Shown: positions 48,501 through 59,689 of the stretch, piece after piece
Layout of the letters: the number at the start of each line of letters is the position of its first letter
Numbering within the stretch: position 1 is the stretch's first letter
Origin: Druceiella hillmani
Lineage: Eukaryota; Arthropoda; Insecta; Lepidoptera; Hepialidae
Direction: 5' to 3'
Length of the DNA stretch: 64,000 nucleotides
NCBI GenBank assembly: GCA_039881145.1
Contig: JAYKKI010000032.1
Coordinates: 12,081,501 to 12,145,500 of the forward strand
The notes under the pieces: generated by a model
Databases searched by the model: none
Told to the model about the DNA's origin: nothing
What the model saw: the letters and a program-made list of their open reading frames with translations, nothing else
Program-made: the position numbers and the translations under genes

Positions 48501-49075
48501 AGTATATGCAGTAGATGACTTCCTAAAATGAGAGAATGCGGATGATTTTATAAATAATTAAAAAGATATTTTAAAAATGTACTCTGCAACATTGAATCTG
48601 GAAGCTGTGATAACGAAAAACATGTTACGACTCAAAAATGGTCAAATAAATGTAGAAAATTTAAAAATTCATGTCAAAAAAGAGTTCCGTCCAAACATAT
48701 ACAAACACCTTCAGACAGCAATAGCGTTCCTAATGAGCTGCGCTGGTTGCGAAAGGAGTTTCTCTACAAAGCGGGGGGAAAAAACCTGGCGAAGGAGAAC
48801 TATGCTCCAAAATAGTGCTTCAAATATGTTTTTGCTACACATGGAAAATTAAATAATAAAAAATGCGACTACTGCTGTGGCAGTGTTGAACCGATTCAGC
48901 GAAAAAAATAGGAAGTTAGAGCTTATTCCAAAAATGGGGAGAGTAAATGTGTGTTGCATGTCTAACGTTTTTTGTAAATATCAATTCATGTTCTCTCATT
49001 AAATGATCGTGGTAAGAACAGTTAGACGGCTACCCCCTTATGAAAAAAATCCCTAACTACGCCAATGGTGTGGAC

Positions 49076-49187
49076 ATTCACCGCTCTGGAGCTTCACTAT
49101 CAGCACCAAAATGGCGAGAATCGAATTGCTTCATTGCGACGTTGTGTAAAGCCAGTCCAGCTTAATAATGTAAGAGGTCAATGCTAA
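49076..49187 (+). CDS. Putative last exon, part after the hAT insertion
   Basis: Continues the frame of 43281-43326: TFTALELHYQHQNGENRIAS, then a basic tail ending NNVRGQC and TAA. It is GC-richer than its neighbours. As the genome stands the frame is interrupted, so this would be a disrupted gene. Chance openness of 37 codons is also possible. Confidence 0.3.
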
Positions 49188-49494
49188 ATAAGCTGTAATG
49201 ACAGATATCCGGAATTTGTTTTAATATATGTCGCCTAGCCCACAGAGTTTACCCATTCCTTCTAAATTACGTATCTGGTCTATTTTCTACATTATATTGG
49301 CAAGGTCAAAGGTCTTGATTGGGGAGAATCAACGAACGCCATAGAATAAAAGACAAGATATATTTCTCTGTGGTAAGCTGTCAAACTTTATAGGTTAACT
49401 CGCAGTTCATACTAAAAAGTTAATTTACTTTAGTTATATTCTTGTTTAGTTCAAGTTTTGTTTTAAATTTTCTCTAGAAGTATCAATTGTTGAA
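49188..49494. promoter_or_regulatory. Upstream region of mRpL23
   Basis: About 300 bp between the putative small-gene stop and the mRpL23 ATG. No TATA box is evident. Confidence 0.3.
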
Positions 49495-49508
49495 ATGTCT
49501 ACAAGATG
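49495..49508 (+). CDS. mRpL23: mRpL23 exon 1 (14 nt)
   Basis: ATG TCT ACA AGA TG, donor GTAAGT at 49509. It is the only nearby start that restores the conserved W-YPLY junction. Confidence 0.85.
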
Positions 49509-52000
49509 GTAAGTTTTTGTTTCACTTCACCGTATACATATTTAACAAATAGCGGTATCTACATATTCAAGTTTCGGTTAAATAACTATTATTTGGAAGA
49601 AAATTTTCTTAAACTTTCTTCATGTGCCAATTTAATGTTTATCAAATTGTATTATTCATTAAACTACCAGTCCTATTTTAACTAGTGGTCATACAGGTAG
49701 ATACCTAACTTTTGAAGGTATATTTTACAACCTTAAATATTAAGCTAGTTTAATAATCATTATTTAATCTTATTTGAAACGCCTCTTGGTATTAATTTTT
49801 TTGTACAAACGTAAACCCAAGTGTTTTACAAAATATAGGTTTTCGTCATTTTTAATTTGATATAACATTACAATTGTGATTAAACTTACAAGGAAAAAAG
49901 TATAATGTTATTAATAAAAGTTGTAGATTATTTTATTTCCTATATATTTCATGAAACATTTTTGTTAGACTTATGGTAATCAAGATGCAAGAAAAAATTT
50001 CAATGTGTACACCATTTTTTTGTAATAAATTTTTTTAATGGTGATCCCCGAAAACGCAATTAAGAAATAATAAAGAATTAATGCTTGTATTGACCACACA
50101 TGTGAAGCCACAGGTAGCAGATAGTATTTTATAAAGATAATAACATAATATTGCCCAATACACCACATATTTGTATTTCTTTCATTTCTGTTGATGACTT
50201 GATTGGAAATGAGTTAAATAAGAACAAATATGACTAAAATAATGGAAAGAATACTGGTTACCGATCGGAGAATCAACATTAAAGTCATATCAAAATATGG
50301 ATAATTTTTTTGCTAACTCTTTCCATAGAGCAAACATCAGAACTTTCAATTAAATATATCATATAAAAGCGTTTCAAATATAAAACAGAAAAAGGGGTCA
50401 GAAAAAACAAATATCCGGCCGAACACTACATTTTTGTCATTTTATTATATCAAACACTTTATCATATTCCAGGTATCCTTTATACCAAAGAGGAAATCCG
50501 CAGCTTCGTGTATTCTTACCAAACTTTTGGCTAAAGCTCGTCAAACCTGAAATTAACCAACCATCTAATGTAGTTCAGTTCGCCTGTTCAATGGAGATGA
50601 CCAAGCATGATATCAGAAATTACTTGGAGAAAATTTACAACGTTGAAGTTGCAGATATCAGAACGAGAATTGCTCTCGGTGAGACAAAGAGGGATAGAGG
50701 AAAGGGTTATATAAAAAAAGAAGATGACATTAAATATGCCTACATAAAATTGGTGAGTTCGTTTGATTCAGTTCAATTAAAAATTTAGACTTATTTGTAA
50801 CAAAATTATTTTACTGTATCTTTATTCTTAAGGTCACCCTGAGGTTACTACTACAAAAACTTACTGTTGTCATAAAAAACACAGCATTTTATTCTATACT
50901 ATCATCTTTAGATAATATTATTTAAAAAAAATAAAAACCCGCTTTGCAATGATGGAAAATATTCAATGGAAGGAACGTCATTATTTAAGGTTATTATGAA
51001 GGTTCTTATTGACTAATAATATCCCAAAGTATATATATTTATTTATTCAGACATATTTATTTATTCAGAAATAATTTGAATTTAGCCCACTGCCTTTGTT
51101 ACTATTTTTGTAAACAATATAAAAAATTAATGTATAGATATATTTTACACTAAAAATCATAGACCTAATTTCAAAGCATTCCTTTTAATATATTTTCGAG
51201 CAGTATAACAAAATAACAATCTTAAGACTCACCAGCATTCTTCATCGGACATTTGCACCCCAGTATCACATACACAAGCCAAATGCTAAACTTGCATACA
51301 TATATCTAATTTGTATTCTAACTTTTTTACAATTTTATTCACATGACTGTCAATCCATAGATGAATAGAAATAAGTCACTAATAAGTACACAACCGACTC
51401 ATTACCAAATCCATTAATGCCGTTATATGTTGTGATGCATATTAAGCTATCCATATAAGTGATAACTATCCATAGTGTTCATGGCAATTGATATAGTCTC
51501 GGTGAATTTCATTCATTATCCTTATTATTTAATAACATTCTTTTATTTCACAATTACAGTTTAAAATTGTAAGTACACATTTGGTACAAAAAATCATCAA
51601 AATATTTTATAGTGAATACTTTGAAAGTAAGGACTATGATAAAATTCATAAACGCAAATATAATCTCGTTTAATAAAAATAATATTTTGAATGGGAAACA
51701 GTAAACTTGTCAAAGTGATTTTGTGACAAACTAAATTTTGTTTTTTTTTATGTAAAATTACTTTATACTCTGCTGACCATTTGAAACATTTTATTCTATT
51801 GACATCCGACATGGATAAAAACCTTTTGCAAAAATTTTCAGCCAAAAGGACAGACTTTCGAGTTTCCTAACTTGTTCGAAAAAGAAAAGGACGAGCGTGA
51901 AGAAGGTCTCAAAAGCCTGGATGATGCGAAGAAATCTTTCAGAAAATATTTAGATAAAAACAAGGATAGACCTGGCTTGCCTGGCTGGTTTTCTTTGTAG
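49495..52000 (+). CDS. mRpL23: Mitochondrial ribosomal protein L23, 3 exons, 150 aa
   Basis: Join of 49495-49508, 50473-50752 and 51842-52000 (453 nt). A component of the large mitochondrial ribosomal subunit near the exit tunnel (family knowledge). The first exon is only 14 nt (MSTR plus two bases of Trp). Exon 2 gives WYPLYQRGNPQLRVFLPNFW and MEMTKHDIRNYLEKIYNV, matching human MRPL23 (YPLYRLGGPQLRVF, MEMTRVDLRNYLEGIYNV). Exon 3 ends PGLPGWFSL, matching the human VPSWFGL. Length 150 aa against 153 in human. Splice phases 2 and 0 fit. An AATAAA at 52051-52056 follows. Confidence 0.96.
49509..50472. other. mRpL23 intron 1
   Basis: AT-rich, nothing recognised. Confidence 0.6.
50473..50752 (+). 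CDS. mRpL23: mRpL23 exon 2
   Basis: Acceptor ATTCCAG at 50472, donor TTG|GTGAGT at 50753. Contains the bulk of the L23 fold. Confidence 0.95.
50753..51841. other. mRpL23 intron 2
   Basis: AT-rich, nothing recognised. Ends in AAAATTTTCAG. Confidence 0.6.
51842..52000 (+). CDS. mRpL23: mRpL23 exon 3
   Basis: Starts PKGQTFEFPNLF (human GQTFTFPDLF), charged helix, PGWFSL, TAG at 51998-52000. Confidence 0.95.
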   Translation, partial: PKGQTFEFPNLFEKEKDEREEGLKSLDDAKKSFRKYLDKNKDRPGLPGWFSL

Positions 52001-52050
52001 TATTTTTAAGGATTCGTTTAATATTTAATATGATAATACTTAATGTAGTG

Positions 52051-52056
52051 AATAAA
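52051..52056 (+). terminator. Poly(A) signal of mRpL23
   Basis: AATAAA 51 bp after the stop codon. Confidence 0.75.
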
Positions 52057-52119
52057 ATTCTGTAACTTTAACTTTTATATTTATTGACAACAATCACAAT
52101 CTAGGTAAAAGTACATATA

Positions 52120-52123
52120 AATA

Positions 52124-52159
<36 letters not shown>

Positions 52160-52170
52160 CATGTGGATAC

Positions 52171-52201
<31 letters not shown>

Positions 52202-52202
52202 A
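52120..52202. repeat. (TA)n with (TGTA) interruption
   Basis: Two TA runs separated by ATGTATGTATGTACATGTGG-type sequence. Confidence 0.9.
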
Positions 52203-53798
52203 TATGAATAAAATCTATAGTTTATAATGCCACTTAAAATACTGACCCTGGTACTAAGAAGCTCATGTAGGTCCAATTTCTGTTACAAATATACATAAAT
52301 TAATTACTAATTTTAATTTTTGGCATATTTTATAATAGATAAAAACACTCTTGAATTTTTTAATACCCTATTATGAAATGATAAATGACAATATTTTAAG
52401 AAATCACATTTTTCGGCATCGAAAAGGAGTCTGCTCTTTTAAAATAGGCTTGTTATCACCATTTCTACCTTTTCAATATGTATTAAATTATCAAATAATC
52501 AACGATTGAAAAACTAAATAACTTTCGTACAACAATAACAATCTTTTAAATAAAATAGTTTCTTAAAAATTTGTACATTCATCTTTAAAGGACGTTTCGT
52601 ATTACTTTAATTAAAGTACTATGCAAGGTAAATAAAAAATTAATATTAACATAAAGAACATACTTTACATATTTTTAAAATTCAAAATAATTCCAAAACT
52701 ATTAGCACCTCCAACTAAATCCTTTATAGTACAAAAGTCAGAAAGTACTAGCTCCTACTGAGTATCGTTCTACTAAACGAGACATGTTTGTATATGTGCA
52801 GCTTAAGTAATTTACTGTTTTTTATTATGAAGTTCAATTGATCATCTAATAATTATATTTCTTATCTAACTCATTTTTGTTTGCCAAAATATGTCCCATT
52901 CGGGTAGGTCACAAAACGATAAAGAATTATTCTATCTAAAATTGGACTTAAATCAGTCTTGTATAAAGATGTCAAACTGCAATAATCACTAAAGTCTCCC
53001 ATAATATGCGAGATTGTAAATATTTTATGATACAAAATATTAATCATACTATGAAATATAGTACAAATCACTACAAATTTATCGTACGTTATCCTGTTCA
53101 AACAACAATGTTGTACAATATATATGATAAACAGATATTTATCCTACTTTTATATATTTTAATACTTAGTAATTAACATCACATATTTTAAATCACAATC
53201 AGAGAATACACACAAAGCTGCCTATAATTCTATGTAATCAAGTACAAATTGTGTGTTATTTATTAAAACATACTTCACAATTTACATTATTTATTGTACA
53301 TTTTTTAACAAAGTTTAACCTGTTGTTGGATAAAGCTTTGTAAGTTGACTTCATAGAATTGTGCAACAAAAAGATAACAAACTCTTAAACAGACATTTAT
53401 TATATAAGAAATAATATAAATAATATTTTGCAAAAATACAATTTTCGCATGTAATCTATTTATCAGATTGATTTAGAAATAGAACCTAGTAACTCAAAGA
53501 GCAATACCAGGTACATGACATTTAGTTACAAACTTCATGTTTTTATATATTATAGAATTATAAAAATTAAGTACTATCAATATGCGAAAGGTTTTGTTTG
53601 TACTCAGTAACTTTCTAAGGAATGAATCGGTCCTTACCAAATTTTGGAAATTAATAGAACATGTTACAGGCTTACATATAAGATTACACATTGTTTTCAT
53701 CCTGGAAAAACATAGTTCCTTAAAAAATAAAACCTTCATATGACATCACCACTGCTGCTTTGCTAAGCATGTAAGTTATCAATTATTTATAATCTATA
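52203..53798. other. Intergenic, 3' sides of two convergent genes
   Basis: AT-rich. No supported gene. The part next to 53799 presumably contains the 3' UTR of the minus-strand zinc-ribbon gene. Confidence 0.4.
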
Positions 53799-53879
53799 TT
53801 ATTCATGTTTTATTTCCTCTAACATAAAAGTGTTTGCCCGACATTTCGGGCAACACGTCAGATCGTGAAGGAATATGAC
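53799..53879 (-). CDS. Zinc-ribbon-like protein exon 2
   Basis: Acceptor TATTTCAG, then 26 codons with the final CxxC (CCPKCRAN) and an acidic end MLEEIKHE, TAA at 53799-53801. Confidence 0.75.
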   Translation of the reverse strand, partial: VIFLHDLTCCPKCRANTFMLEEIKHE

Positions 53880-56520
53880 CTGAAATAGAAAACAAATCAT
53901 TAACAAGCAAAAATGGCTCATTTGTCAACATAATAATATACAACATACTATAAAAACTTGCAATGCTGACCTTCAAAACATATGGGGACTGAAAACTTAA
54001 AAATTAAATTTTTAATTTTTATTTTTTAAAAATTAAGTCCTGTAGATGTAAATATTTGTAGGGTGAATTCACCAAATATCAGTCCCATCAGCATTTTTCT
54101 ACTTTCAACTTCTCATAACTTTAAAATTACTATTTTAGGGCCTATGGTAAATTTTCCTGTAAATTTATGACTTAGTTACTTAGAAAGAAACTTGATTTAT
54201 GACTTAGTTACTTAGAAAGTTACTTAGAGGTTATTAAAGATTTTTTCAATTCTATTAAAATCAGCAACTTTTCTCGTAAAGACGACCCGCTTTTTCTCTA
54301 ATATCGGCATATGATGTTAAAGTTGAAGATGAGGTGATGCATACTAAGAAACATAACAATTCTTTATTTAGATGAAATTTGTGGCTATCGACAAGAGTAA
54401 AAACGAGTTCCTAAATGGTGTTTTCTATTACCAAGCAGTATCGACGTATGCTATGTACCTACTTAAAAAACAGACCACTTCTCATTCACCAACTGATATT
54501 CCGATATACTAAAATACTAACTAAAATTTCTTTTGGTGACCTATGAACACATGGAAACGCCACCATGGGAAGTATTGATTATCCAAAGACAAATAATTAG
54601 ACATATCTTTTTCAGTTCCTTTCGTTAAGTGTTTTTCCAGCTCAGGTCTAATTATTTTTCCTGATTTAAGACTAAATTGAGGCTGGTGTCATCACTATAG
54701 AAAACTTAATGCGGGGTCTTGGTGTTACATCCTTGTATCCAGTTTGAACTACTTACAATTGCAGGTTTTAAAATCATTTTTAATGGACTCCTTGATAACA
54801 ATAACTCTAGCTTGGCTAATAGCTTCGGGAGCTCTTTCAGTTAGGTCTGGACATCATTTTATAAACAAGTTATAATGTTTAATACCTAGTCTGCCATCTT
54901 TAAGCGTTTATTCTACTACTGTATTTGATTATTTTAGCAACTATGTTTATCAAATTGCTCCATTTTCTTTGGAAACCACACTTTGCATTTTACAATAGCC
55001 AGTCGGCTAGAACTTGTTCCTCTTATTTATTTAATATTGTATCTTTTGAGACTATCTTCCTCGATTCTCCTATGTACTAATATTTAAATATTTCAAGAGT
55101 CCATAGGAGAATCTCCTTGGAATATTTAAAATATTGAGCTGTCTGTCTTATGCTGATATTTTGATTGTTCATGGTATCAACTGCATCTTTTATTTTGTTT
55201 CTACACTTCGATAGGTTTATGATTATTGTCATCATTTAATAAGAGCTAAGACATGATTTTATTAATCTGTTGAAAATAATAATAAAAATAAATGGGGCAG
55301 ACGCAATGGATGCAATTTTGTTAGGTGGCTGACTTTTGGGTTGGTAATTCATTTAAGTTTTCTAATATCGACCACTACTGCCTATCTTAGGTTTTACACA
55401 AAATAATAAATTCTAAATCAGGCCATGCGTTTAATTTAATCAAAGATAAATGCAACAATAAAACCGTAGTAGTTCTGTATTATTGAAAATAAATATAAAA
55501 TTAGAACTTTAAAGAATTTAGTGAAATCAAACATACCAAAGAGTAGTTATATGCTAGATTCGAGAACATAGCATCGCCAAATTTGAACCATTTCTGCGGG
55601 CCAGAATTTGGAACACTATTAAACATTGAAACGATAACTAATTGCCACCATATCATTAACATATGTATTATATGAAATAAGGTCCATTTTCGAACAAGAA
55701 TAGTATTATAAAATTGAATGGCTCTCTAACTATTACTGAATTTGTTTGAAATGGCCGATATTAGGGTACATATACATGTATGAGGTGAATCCATCCTACA
55801 AGGTAATATTAATATTTTTACTACATTAAACATTGAAACGATAACTAATCGCAACCATATTATTAAGATATGTATTACATGAAATAAGGTCCATTTTCGA
55901 ACAAGAATAGTGTTATAAAATTGAATGGCTCTCTAACTATTACTGAATTTGTTTGAAATGGCTGATATTAGGTGTATATGTATGAGGTGAATCCATCTTA
56001 CAAGGTAATATTAATATTTTTACTACATTAGTTGATTGTAACGGACAATAATGACGGGCGTATCTAACAGTAAAAAAATAGGAAAAGCTCAATATGTCAA
56101 CAAATTTACTTTTTTATTACTTAAACATACATACGAATAATATAAACAAATAAATACACACAAACATTTCGAATAAACTACTTCATCGAGTTATTGTATT
56201 CAACATTAAGAATAACGTACCAAATATCGTAATGGAATATCATACTGTTGTAAATAAGAAAAAAAAAGCAATTAAATTCATAATTTATAATTACTTACAC
56301 GGGGGTGCTGAATGCAATTTCGGCGAATCCTGCCCAATACCATGTATCCACAAGCACGGCAAAACACTGTATATTTATCACGTTTACATATACAAATGGA
56401 ATCGTTATTTTCATGCTGTGTAACTCCACGGCCTTTTGCTTTTCCATCGCTGGTTCTAGCTTTTCCGGACATAGCCGCGGCCATAGGTGTCATTAATCTG
56501 TTTAATTCTGTTTTATTCAT
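53799..56520 (-). CDS. Small Cys-rich zinc-ribbon-like protein, 2 exons, 100 aa
   Basis: Join of complement 56299-56520 (74 codons) and 53799-53879 (26 codons plus stop). ATG at 56520 in the context AAAA-ATG. The N-terminal 40 residues are polar. Then come ICICKRDKYTVFCRACGYMV, GRIRRNCIQHPR and, across the intron, VIFLHDLTCCPKCRANTFML. The CxC, CxxC, C-x3-H and CxxC spacing suggests one or two zinc sites, as in ribbon-type nucleic-acid or ubiquitin-pathway proteins. The intron is GT-AG (CGT|GTAAGT, TTTCAG|GTC), phase 0. I do not recognise a named family; it looks like a short conserved insect protein of unknown function. The Cys pattern running through the splice junction is good evidence that the gene is real. 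Confidence 0.75.
53880..56298 (-). other. Intron of the zinc-ribbon-like gene
   Basis: About 2.4 kb, AT-rich, with a short direct repeat at about 54150-54215 (ATGACTTAGTTACTTAGAAA twice) and the 207-bp duplication listed separately. Confidence 0.5.
55618..56029. repeat. Tandem duplication, two units of about 207 bp
   Basis: ATTAAACATTGAAACGATAA starts at 55618 and again at 55825. The units are about 95% alike; unit 2 lacks a few bases of the TACATATACATG segment. Confidence 0.92.
56299..56520 (-). CDS. Zinc-ribbon-like protein exon 1
   Basis: From ATG at 56520-56518 to the donor GTAAGT (plus-strand ACTTAC at 56293-56298). A further Met in frame upstream at about 56529 is a non-ATG codon, so 56520 is preferred. 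Confidence 0.75.
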
Positions 56521-57809
56521 TTTTATCAATTCAAGTGACTAAAAGAATGCAAGTGATAACAGAGATTAAAATCCAAATGAATAATCTTTCATATAACGAA
56601 ATATCAAAATACGTCCGCAACCAAAACGGAAAGCGCGCTTTTTTAATATTTTTAAATTATAAACCTCGGGGTAGTCACTTTATTCGTTTTGTGCCTGACT
56701 TAAAAATTATAAAATGTCATTATTTGACTACCCTCACCATTGATATCCTTCAAATTAATTAATTCACTGATTAAAATAAAAAAATATGCAATGTACCTAC
56801 TGTAAAATTAGTCACAGGTTGTTTTAATAATTTCTCGAAGTGTTTTCGTTCACGTTATTTGAACAATGGCTAAGTAACAAATCAAATGAAATTGATAATT
56901 TTTATTTCCAATAAACACTTTAGTATATTATCCATGATAAACACGTTCGAAGTCCGATAAACTATTCACTTAAGGGTTATTCCCTCGGTAAGTGTTTTAC
57001 GATAAGACGTAAACCATAGATTAAACCTTATTTTTTGTAGCGTTTAATTCAATTAATCGGTTTAAAATATATTGTAAGAAAATTTTTGAAATGTGGCTAT
57101 AATAATCATTAAACAACACGTTGGAGGGGTATGTTATGAACTTAGAATAATGAGTACTCCATAAGGCGAGAACACGCGGTATAGTGTGTCCAAAAAAACT
57201 ACGCATAAAGTGCGTAGTATCAAAACGCGGCTGTCAGTGCAATTTAAAATCGTAACATAGATATATTAATAAAACCTTTATTTTTTAATTATTTAACCTC
57301 CTTTATTTTTCTACAAACCAATTAAATAACTCAAAAATGAAAGAGTTCTTAAATAATGGAAATCCATTTATGAAACTATCCAATAATTATGTTTGTTAAA
57401 TCGACTTGGCCAACTTACACGGCTTACATGAATTCAAATCGACTAACTCTGACGAATTTCCAAGTAGGTCCATCTCTAACCAGCATTGCGATTGGACTAA
57501 CAGCTGGTCCATAGACAATCTGTACTTTATCTATGAATTAGTTCAGTCCGAGTGTCCACACAGGCGGATTTGGTTCGAAACGAGCTTAACTTCGGTGTGC
57601 ACACTATCAAATTGCGCGGACACGAAATAATAATAATTATAGTCGTCGGACGACTTTCCACACGACCGGATTCGGTTCGACCAGAGACAAAATCCATGAT
57701 CCGCTGTATCAAATCCCATCGTCTGTTAGGCCGTATCTATTCTGTGTGTTAGGCTTTAAGACACAGCTCTGAAAGGTCGTGTGCTTTCTACGTGACAATA
57801 TAGCTTAAA
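56521..57809. other. Intergenic region between divergent zinc-ribbon and THAP genes
   Basis: Holds a perfect hairpin ACTACGCA-TAAAG-TGCGTAGT near 57203-57223. At 57540-57690 two related blocks (GTCCGAGTGTCCACACAGGC and GTCGGACGACTTTCCACACG, each followed by CGGATTYGGTTCGA) look like a diverged repeat just upstream of the THAP exon. No gene seen. Confidence 0.4.
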
Positions 57810-57886
57810 ATGCCAGCTTGTGTTATTCCCACCTGCAAAAATATCACTGGACTGACAAAGAAACAAATGGGCATTACTTTTCATAC
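57810..57886 (+). CDS. First exon of a THAP-domain protein (partial)
   Basis: ATG at 57810, encoding MPACVIPTCKNITGLTKKQM then GITFH, followed by the donor ATAC|GTAAAT at 57887 (phase 2). The start MPxC-x4-C and the FH are the opening half of a C2CH THAP zinc finger, a DNA-binding domain of transcription factors and of P-element-type transposases. I find no second exon with the W, C-x2-H half on the plus strand within the window, so the gene continues past the end, has a long intron, or is a relic. Confidence 0.65.
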
Positions 57887-58646
57887 GTAAATACTATTAC
57901 TTAATTTCATTTTCAATTAATTGTGCTATTTTAAAATATCGAAGTAGATAATTATTAACAGAAGCGCGCCATTTCCGTTGTTGTTGTTACCTCTTAAAAC
58001 ATTGTTTACCCAAATTAAAACGTCTTAATTGCTTGATAATGAAAAATGTTAAATTTAATCAGTTAAAAAATTGGGATTTGAGAGGTGTCGTTGGAGAATT
58101 TGATATAACATTTGAAACTTCCGTTGTCATATTCAGTTTTAGAATTTTTTATCTACTTACACATATAAATAAAATTGTAACAGAGTGAATTAAGTACATT
58201 GAAAATATTTAAAACAAATATTGATTTAGCGTATAGAATGTTTTAAAATTTCTTTTAGAATTTTTGTCTCTGTATGTTAATTCGTACGGGCATCACGCAA
58301 AATCTACTGGACGAATTTTGATGACATTTGGTATGTTAACAGTATTAAGGAGCAACATATAAGTGAAAAAAAATCTATTTTTTTTCCTATTTACTTGCGA
58401 ACGTAAGCAGAGCTATTTGCATATATACCTACTTATTGTATGTAGAAACGACACTGAACGCTAGTTAACAAAAATAATCGTGTCGTCCTATTTTATATTT
58501 CTTTAGTACGGGACCTATTTTTTAATTTTTATTGCGGGCTTTTTAACCTATCTTTTTACTTTAAGACACTAAACTAATTTTTTTCTTGCTGTATTAACAA
58601 AAAAAATATTCATTTGCATATGTACCAAAAAAATTTGTAGACTAAT

Positions 58647-58752
58647 TTGTACACACACGCGTATGCAGGCATGCACACACATGCAAGCGCGCACACGCAC
58701 AGGCATGCACGTACACGCTCAGGCGCGCGTGCACACATATACACACATATTT
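58647..58752. repeat. Alternating purine-pyrimidine (CA/CG/TG) tract
   Basis: About 100 bp of ACACGC, GCATGC, GCGCGC and CACATA steps with few phase breaks, a low-complexity tract with Z-DNA-forming potential. Confidence 0.8.
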
Positions 58753-59472
58753 AATGATAATGTGTTTTAATGCTCATTTTAATTAATAAAATGGTAAAAT
58801 GTGACAAAGTTTTTAAATAATTTTAACCTAAATACTTTGGATATAGGTTGTGGTCAGAATAAACATTTTAGAAATTTAACATGGCGGCCTTAATAATACT
58901 TCATATAAGCCATGCACCATATAAATCGTTACAAATGTGAATCGTACTGCCGCAAGCAAATATATTTATATGCGTCGATTTGTTTTTCTTGTTTTTCTTT
59001 CGGTGGTAAATTTATTCTGCTGGTAACACCGTGCGCGTAGTGTGGGACGCTTATAGGCGGAGCGCGGTGGAAAAGATTTTTGGCTTCACCGCGGCCGCGA
59101 AGAGATTTGGGCGTATGTGCCTTCTGGATTACTCTATATTCTAAGGTTATGGGAATATTCAAATAAACAAGTTAATAAAACATTAATTTTTTGAAATGTC
59201 TTATTCACAGTCACATTTTATCACACATTTCTACAAATAATACCGATTTGATAGAATATTAATTTATTGCGCATACATGTGCGGTTGCGTGCAGTTTCGA
59301 CATATTATTTCCAGCATTATGTACGTAGGTATCTACAAATATGGTAAAACGTTTACAATATTGTTTTTCTGCTACGTATTATGTTTTTACTTTATTACTA
59401 AACATCAATGAAGAAAACATTATCAAACTCTGTTTTGAAAGAAAAACAAGGAAAAAACTATATTCCTGTGTG

Positions 59473-59515
59473 GATATGCAAATGTTTGACAATAATAATT
59501 AAACATTTGCATATC
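59473..59515. repeat. Inverted repeat containing paired ATGCAAAT octamers
   Basis: GATATGCAAATGTTT at 59473-59487 and its exact complement AAACATTTGCATATC at 59501-59515, 13-nt spacer. Confidence 0.85.
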
Positions 59516-59689
59516 GACATAGAAATATTACTTTTCTGCTCTATAATTCACGATTTTCGCTTTTATGTTCTTGATAAACATCATAGTAGCAAACGTTGGT
59601 GTCAAATTCCGTTTCATTATTTTTTTTAGTCAGTAAAAAGGAATTATAAGGTACCTAATAATAGAGAATATTACACGAAGCTATGCGTA

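Larger units (their letters stand above)
43327..49067 (+). mobile_element. hAT element (ZMYM/DUF4371 type), degenerate, 5.7 kb
   Basis: Ends CATGGGCGTAACTAGGG and CCCTAACTACGCCAATG are imperfect inverted repeats (14 of 17 positions), flanked by identical GTGTGGAC octamers at 43319-43326 and 49068-49075. The plus strand between about 46700 and 48850 holds transposase pieces in many frames: a Ser-rich N-terminus, fragments near 47854-48213 (YKSLRIKTSREIKSLITSRW), and a C-terminal dimerisation segment at 48577-48850 (FLMSCAGCERSFSTKRGEKT). Stops and frameshifts are abundant. The left 3 kb is non-coding, includes a (TA)n at 44737-44851, and looks expanded by internal repeats. Confidence 0.85.
57887..59654. 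other. No gene supported; repeats and GC-rich island
   Basis: 58255-58370 contains CATCACGCAAAATCTACTGG followed by ACGAATTTTGATGACATTTG, a motif common at ends of insect repeats (from memory). 58647-58752 is alternating purine/pyrimidine. 58960-59150 is a GC-rich island with a minus-strand 77-codon frame of unknown meaning. Confidence 0.4.
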
